Below are positions 60,044 through 64,000 of a DNA stretch of 64,000 bases, piece after piece. A program made the translations under genes and the position numbers. The notes beneath the pieces were generated by a model, which worked only from the letters and a program-made list of their open reading frames with translations, was not told the DNA's origin and made no database searches. Source of the stretch: Chthoniobacter sp. (lineage in GTDB: Bacteria > Verrucomicrobiota > Verrucomicrobiia > Chthoniobacterales > Chthoniobacteraceae); assembly GCA_021414005.1 (NCBI GenBank), contig JAIOPH010000001.1, positions 1 through 64,000 on the forward strand, given 5' to 3'. Positions within the stretch are counted from its first letter, which is position 1, and each line of letters begins with the position of its first letter.

Positions 60044-60838
60044 TCAGAGCGCTCCGTTTTCCGTGACAAACCGCAGCCCGGCCAGCGTCACCAGCACCCC
60101 TCCGAATGCCGCCACCGACATCCACGCCACCCGCCGCTGACTGATCCGTTGCAGCCCCCCGAGCGCCGCCAGCCCACCATAGCCCAGCCACACCACCACC
60201 GACCACGCCGTCAGCGGCGAATGCGTGAACACACTTCCCAATTTAAACCCCGCACCCAGCCCGATGGTGAGCAGCGCGAAGCCCGCGATGATCAACCGCG
60301 CATTCGCCACCGCCAGATCGCGGATCGGCGGCAGATGGTAAAAAATCGAATGCAGATGATGCGTCTTCAACTGCCGCTCCTGCACCAGATACATCACCCC
60401 CGCCACACACGCCAAAGCGAACGCCCCGTACGCCACCACCGAGATCGCCGCGTGCAGCTCCAGCCACCCATTCAGGGCCAGCTTCGGCTGCGACGGCACG
60501 TCGCCCACCAGCAGTAGCGCACCCGTTTGAAAAAGAAAGACGAGCGGCGAAGTGAACGCACCCAGCAGCGACAACCGGTAAGCCGGCCCGATCAGCAGAT
60601 AGAAAAGCACCAGCGCCCAGCTCAGGAAGATAAGCACCTCAAAGCGGTTCGTGAGCGGACACCGCCCCAACGCCTGCCCGCGCAGATACAGAAACACCGT
60701 CTGCCCCACGAACCCGCCCAGGATCGCCACCAGATTCAGCCGCGACGCCCGGTACACGCGCGCCCCCAGAGCGTGCATCGTATAGGCAAACCCAACGAGA
60801 AAACAAAAAGTGGAAACAGCCAGCGGCAGATGATCCAT
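60044..60838 (-). CDS. Cytochrome c biogenesis CcsA/HemX-like membrane protein
   Basis: Multi-TM; CPLTNRFEVLIFLSWALVLFYLLIG; WLELHAAISVVAYGAFALACVAGVMYLVQE. Confidence 0.87.
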   Translation of the reverse strand: MDHLPLAVSTFCFLVGFAYTMHALGARVYRASRLNLVAILGGFVGQTVFLYLRGQALGRCPLTNRFEVLIFLSWALVLFYLLIGPAYRLSLLGAFTSPLVFLFQTGALLLVGDVPSQPKLALNGWLELHAAISVVAYGAFALACVAGVMYLVQERQLKTHHLHSIFYHLPPIRDLAVANARLIIAGFALLTIGLGAGFKLGSVFTHSPLTAWSVVVWLGYGGLAALGGLQRISQRRVAWMSVAAFGGVLVTLAGLRFVTENGAL

Positions 60839-61030
60839 GCGGAAAGGGGCGGCGAAACTATCGGCGCTCCGCGCATTTGGCAAACATGGGAACCGCGCCT
60901 CGGCGAGGAACGGAATGGTGGCAGCAGCGTGAGCGTTGAATGCGGAAGAGCAGCGAAGCCTGGGCTGACAATCTCATCACGAGCCAAACCTGAAAGCGTG
61001 GTGGCCTTGATCGTCGAGCTATGAATTCGC

Positions 61031-62740
61031 TCAGTCCGTCTCGGCCAAATTTTCGTCTTGCTGCGTGACGCGAACGACTTCCTCGACGGTGGTCTGGCCG
61101 CGGAGGACGCGGCGCCAGCCATCGGTGCGGAGGGTGTCCATGCCGTCGGTGATCGCACGGGCCTTGAGCGCGGTGCCGGTTTCCTTGCGAATCACCATGC
61201 GGCGGAGCGGCTCGGTGACGGTGCAGATTTCGTAGATGGCGGTGCGTCCGCGGTAGCCGGTCTGGCGGCAGTGTTCGCAGCCGGCACCCTTGTAAAATTT
61301 GAAGTCCTTGGGAATGGGCGCGCCGATTTCGAGGAGGTATTCGACGGGGTAGCTGGCCTCTGTTTTGCAATCCGGGCAGATGGTGCGGACGAGCCGCTGG
61401 GCAAGGAAGCACCGGACGACGCTGGCGAGCAGGAAGGGCTCAATGCCCATGTCGAGCAGGCGGGTGATCCCGGAAACGGCGTCGTTCGTGTGCAGGGTGG
61501 AAAAGACGAGGTGGCCTGTCATGGCGGCGCGGATGGAGATTTCGCTGGTCTCGAAGTCGCGAATTTCGCCGACCATGACGATGTTCGGGTCCTGGCGGAG
61601 GATGGCGCGGAGGCCGTTGGCAAAGGTCAGGCCGATTTCGCTTTTCACGTCGATCTGCGAGACGCCGGGGAGTCGGTACTCGACGGGTTCTTCGATGGTG
61701 ATGATACGGCGCGTGACCGCGTTGATCGACGTGAGGAAGCTGTAAAGCGTGGTGCTTTTGCCCGAGCCGGTGGGGCCGGTGACGAGGATGATGCCGTTGG
61801 GTTGAGCGAGCAGGCCTTTGACGGTGGTGATCTGCTTTTCGCTCATGTCGAGCCGGTCGATCCCAAAGCTCAAGGTTTCGCTGCGGGAGAGGAGGCGGAG
61901 GGAGATGGATTCGCCGTTAACCGTGGGGATGGTGGAAACGCGGACGTCGATGGCCCCGGCGCCGGTGGTGAGATTGATGCGGCCATCCTGCGGCAGTCGG
62001 CGCTCGGCGATGTCCATGTGCGCCATGACTTTCAGGCGCGAAATGATGGCGCTCTGGAGCAGGCGGAGCTGCGGGGGCACGGCGACTTCGTGGAGGATGC
62101 CGTCGATGCGGTAGCGGATGCGGAGGTCGTTTTCGAGCGGCTCGACATGAATGTCGGTTGCGCGCTCGACGATGGCTTCGCGGATGATCTGGTTGACGAA
62201 TTTGACGACGCTGGCCTCGGGGTCGTCGCTAGTGATGTCCTGCGCCTGATCCTGCCGGTCGCCGTCGTAGGTGCGGGTGGAGGCGAGGATTTCGTCGAAG
62301 GTCTCCGCGCCGACGCCATAGACCGCCTTGATGGTGCGCAGCAGCGGGCCGCGCGGGATGATGACCCATTCGAGCTTCTTGCCGGGAAGCTGCTGCGCCG
62401 TGAGGCGGCGGGCGACGGCATTGAAGACATCGTAGGTGCCGAGGCGGACGGCGGTCTCGCTGCCGCCGAGGGGCAGGATGTGGTGTTTGAAAACGAAGCG
62501 GCTGGGCAGGAGTTGGAGCGAACTGCGCTCGACCTTGCCGGCCTCGATGGACTCGCACGGCGATTTGAAAAGGCGCGCGAGTTCGGCGGCGAGCTTGTGC
62601 TCATCGACCTTGCCGGAGTTCAGCACCTCGGCAGTCCAACTCACGCCGGGCGCGGGCTGGAGGGCGGCGAGGGCGGTGGCGTCCTCGCCGGAGAGGCCGG
62701 AGGCGACCAGGACGTCGCTGAGAACTTTGCGGGAAGTCAT
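61031..62740 (-). CDS. gspE: Type II secretion / type IV pilus assembly ATPase (GspE/PilB family)
   Basis: ILVTGPTGSGKSTTLYSFL; RIITIEEPVEYRLPGVSQIDV; ILRQDPNIVMVGEIRDFETSEI; CPDCK..CEHCRQTGYRGR. Confidence 0.94.
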   Translation of the reverse strand: MTSRKVLSDVLVASGLSGEDATALAALQPAPGVSWTAEVLNSGKVDEHKLAAELARLFKSPCESIEAGKVERSSLQLLPSRFVFKHHILPLGGSETAVRLGTYDVFNAVARRLTAQQLPGKKLEWVIIPRGPLLRTIKAVYGVGAETFDEILASTRTYDGDRQDQAQDITSDDPEASVVKFVNQIIREAIVERATDIHVEPLENDLRIRYRIDGILHEVAVPPQLRLLQSAIISRLKVMAHMDIAERRLPQDGRINLTTGAGAIDVRVSTIPTVNGESISLRLLSRSETLSFGIDRLDMSEKQITTVKGLLAQPNGIILVTGPTGSGKSTTLYSFLTSINAVTRRIITIEEPVEYRLPGVSQIDVKSEIGLTFANGLRAILRQDPNIVMVGEIRDFETSEISIRAAMTGHLVFSTLHTNDAVSGITRLLDMGIEPFLLASVVRCFLAQRLVRTICPDCKTEASYPVEYLLEIGAPIPKDFKFYKGAGCEHCRQTGYRGRTAIYEICTVTEPLRRMVIRKETGTALKARAITDGMDTLRTDGWRRVLRGQTTVEEVVRVTQQDENLAETD

Positions 62741-62750
62741 CCGCGAACGG

Positions 62751-64000
62751 CTAGCGTTTGGGCTTGGTTGGCTTGGTTTTCTCCCGGAGCGGCGCGGCGG
62801 GTTTGCGCAGCATTTCCTCTGGAGTGACCTGCTTGCGCTTCACCTCGGGAAAGAGGGTGGATTCGATGTCGGGCGGGATGTTCATGATCTCCATCTCGCG
62901 CTCGCGCAGCTCGACGGCATCCGGCGGTGCCCAGGTGACTTCGGGGCGGATGAGGACGACGAGTTCGGTGCGGACCTTCTCTTTCGTGGTGGTGCTGAAA
63001 AGCGGGCCGAGGAGCGGGATGCTGCCGAGGATGGGGATACCGGTCTTGGCGTTGTTGACGCTGGATTTGATGAGGCCGCCGAGAATGAGGGTGGCGCTGT
63101 TCGGCACGGTGACGGAGGTGCGGACGTAGCGCGTGGCGATGGTGGGAATGTCGTTGTTGTCGATGCGCGTGGAGCCGGAGACTTCGTTGTTGCGCTGGAG
63201 GATGTCGAGGGAGACCTCCTTGTCGGAATTGATGAGCGGGACGATTTCGAGTTGGAGGGTGACTTGTTTGTACTGGACGCTCGAATTGGTCACGAGGCCG
63301 GCGCTGCCAGCGTTCACGGCATTGACGGAGCTCTGGATGTTCTGCGGCACGGCGATTTCCTGACCGGAGGCGATGATGGCCTTTTTGTTGTTGCGGGTGA
63401 AAACGCTCGGGCGGTTGACGACGGTAAAGCGTCCCGTGTTTTGCAGCGCGGTGACGACGGCGTTGAGCGAGTTTCCGGCAGTGAAATAGCCGGTCAGGCC
63501 GGAGGCTCCGGCGGTGGCGATCTGACGGATGGTGTCCTGCTTGAGCAGGTTGTTGAGATCGAGGACGGGCTGGTTCGAGCTGTTGAAGCCGACGAGGTTA
63601 GTCGCGGTCTGGCCGGGGGTCGTGCCGGTGCCGGTGACCGTGGTGCCGGTGCCTGTCGTGGTGCCGGTGCCTGTGGTCGTGCCGGTGCCGGTGGTCGTGC
63701 CTGGCGTGGTGGTGACGGTGCCGGGATTCACGACGATGGGGGTGATCCCGAGGCCCGCGTTGCGCAGGATGTAATCGACGCCGAACTGCACTTTTCCGCT
63801 GATGTTCAGCTCGCCGATGATGGCATGGAGCATGACTTGCGGGATGCGTTTATCGAGCTGATCGAGGAGCTTGAAAACCTTGTTCCGCGCGTCGGCGTTG
63901 CCGATGACGATGACGGCGTTCGCGTTCACGTCGGCGATGATTTTTGTGGTGCCCACGATCTTGGCGATGGGCGTGGTGTCCACGGTGGTGGTCGCAAGTT
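62751..64000 (-). CDS. gspD: Type II secretion secretin (GspD-like), 5' end outside window
   Basis: ANAVIVIGNADARNKVFKLLDQLDKRIPQVMLHAIIGELN; VPNSATLILGGLIKSSVNNAKTGIPILGSIPLLGPLFSTTTKEKVRTELVVLIRPEV. Confidence 0.93.
   Translation of the reverse strand, partial: LATTTVDTTPIAKIVGTTKIIADVNANAVIVIGNADARNKVFKLLDQLDKRIPQVMLHAIIGELNISGKVQFGVDYILRNAGLGITPIVVNPGTVTTTPGTTTGTGTTTGTGTTTGTGTTVTGTGTTPGQTATNLVGFNSSNQPVLDLNNLLKQDTIRQIATAGASGLTGYFTAGNSLNAVVTALQNTGRFTVVNRPSVFTRNNKKAIIASGQEIAVPQNIQSSVNAVNAGSAGLVTNSSVQYKQVTLQLEIVPLINSDKEVSLDILQRNNEVSGSTRIDNNDIPTIATRYVRTSVTVPNSATLILGGLIKSSVNNAKTGIPILGSIPLLGPLFSTTTKEKVRTELVVLIRPEVTWAPPDAVELREREMEIMNIPPDIESTLFPEVKRKQVTPEEMLRKPAAPLREKTKPTKPKR
63621..63715. repeat. 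18-bp coding tandem repeat (TGTGTT/TTGTG-type) in the secretin gene
   Basis: gtgccggtgcctgtcgtg / gtgccggtgcctgtggtc / gtgccggtgccggtggtc; protein TTTGTGTTTGTGTTTGTGTTVTGTGTT. Confidence 0.85.

Noticed and set aside
61058-62827. 589-aa plus-strand ORF
   Set aside because: Antisense shadow of gspE; Asp/Gly/Ala-rich without motifs.
63621-63715. Possible CRISPR or minisatellite
   Set aside because: In-frame 18-bp coding repeat of the secretin gene with no spacers.

Overview
The window reads as a high-GC chromosomal segment of a Verrucomicrobia-type bacterium (inference from gene families: DUF1552/DUF1592 pairs, PSCyt-like c-type cytochromes, sulfatase, autotransporter-associated beta-strand repeat giants, DUF1080, DUF6288). 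It carries: (i) a degradation/cytochrome block (1-16.5 kb) interrupted by a minus-strand five-gene cassette (about 5.26-9.25 kb: 130-aa hypothetical, coiled-coil protein, membrane-anchored DUF4041/T5orf172 GIY-YIG protein, PIN toxin, small partner); (ii) a scar region (16.5-19.1 kb) with a frameshifted XRE regulator and an IS30 remnant; (iii) secreted/TPR/RlmN/flavoprotein genes; (iv) two giant secreted proteins (1740 and 2691 aa); (v) housekeeping genes (bioF-like, SOD, fumC, gcvP, purA, uppS, hemC, hemA, ccsA-like, aquaporin); and (vi) a gspE/gspD secretion pair at the right edge. The most unusual observations are: an AAA+ ATPase Walker-B fragment embedded in frame in the inter-half linker of GcvP; the five-gene nuclease/PIN cassette lying between a 181-bp duplicated DUF1552 segment and the full DUF1552 gene; and a sigma-54 activator whose receiver domain has Glu at the phospho-Asp position. 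No tRNA, rRNA or CRISPR array was recognised. All family names come from reading the translations, with no database search.
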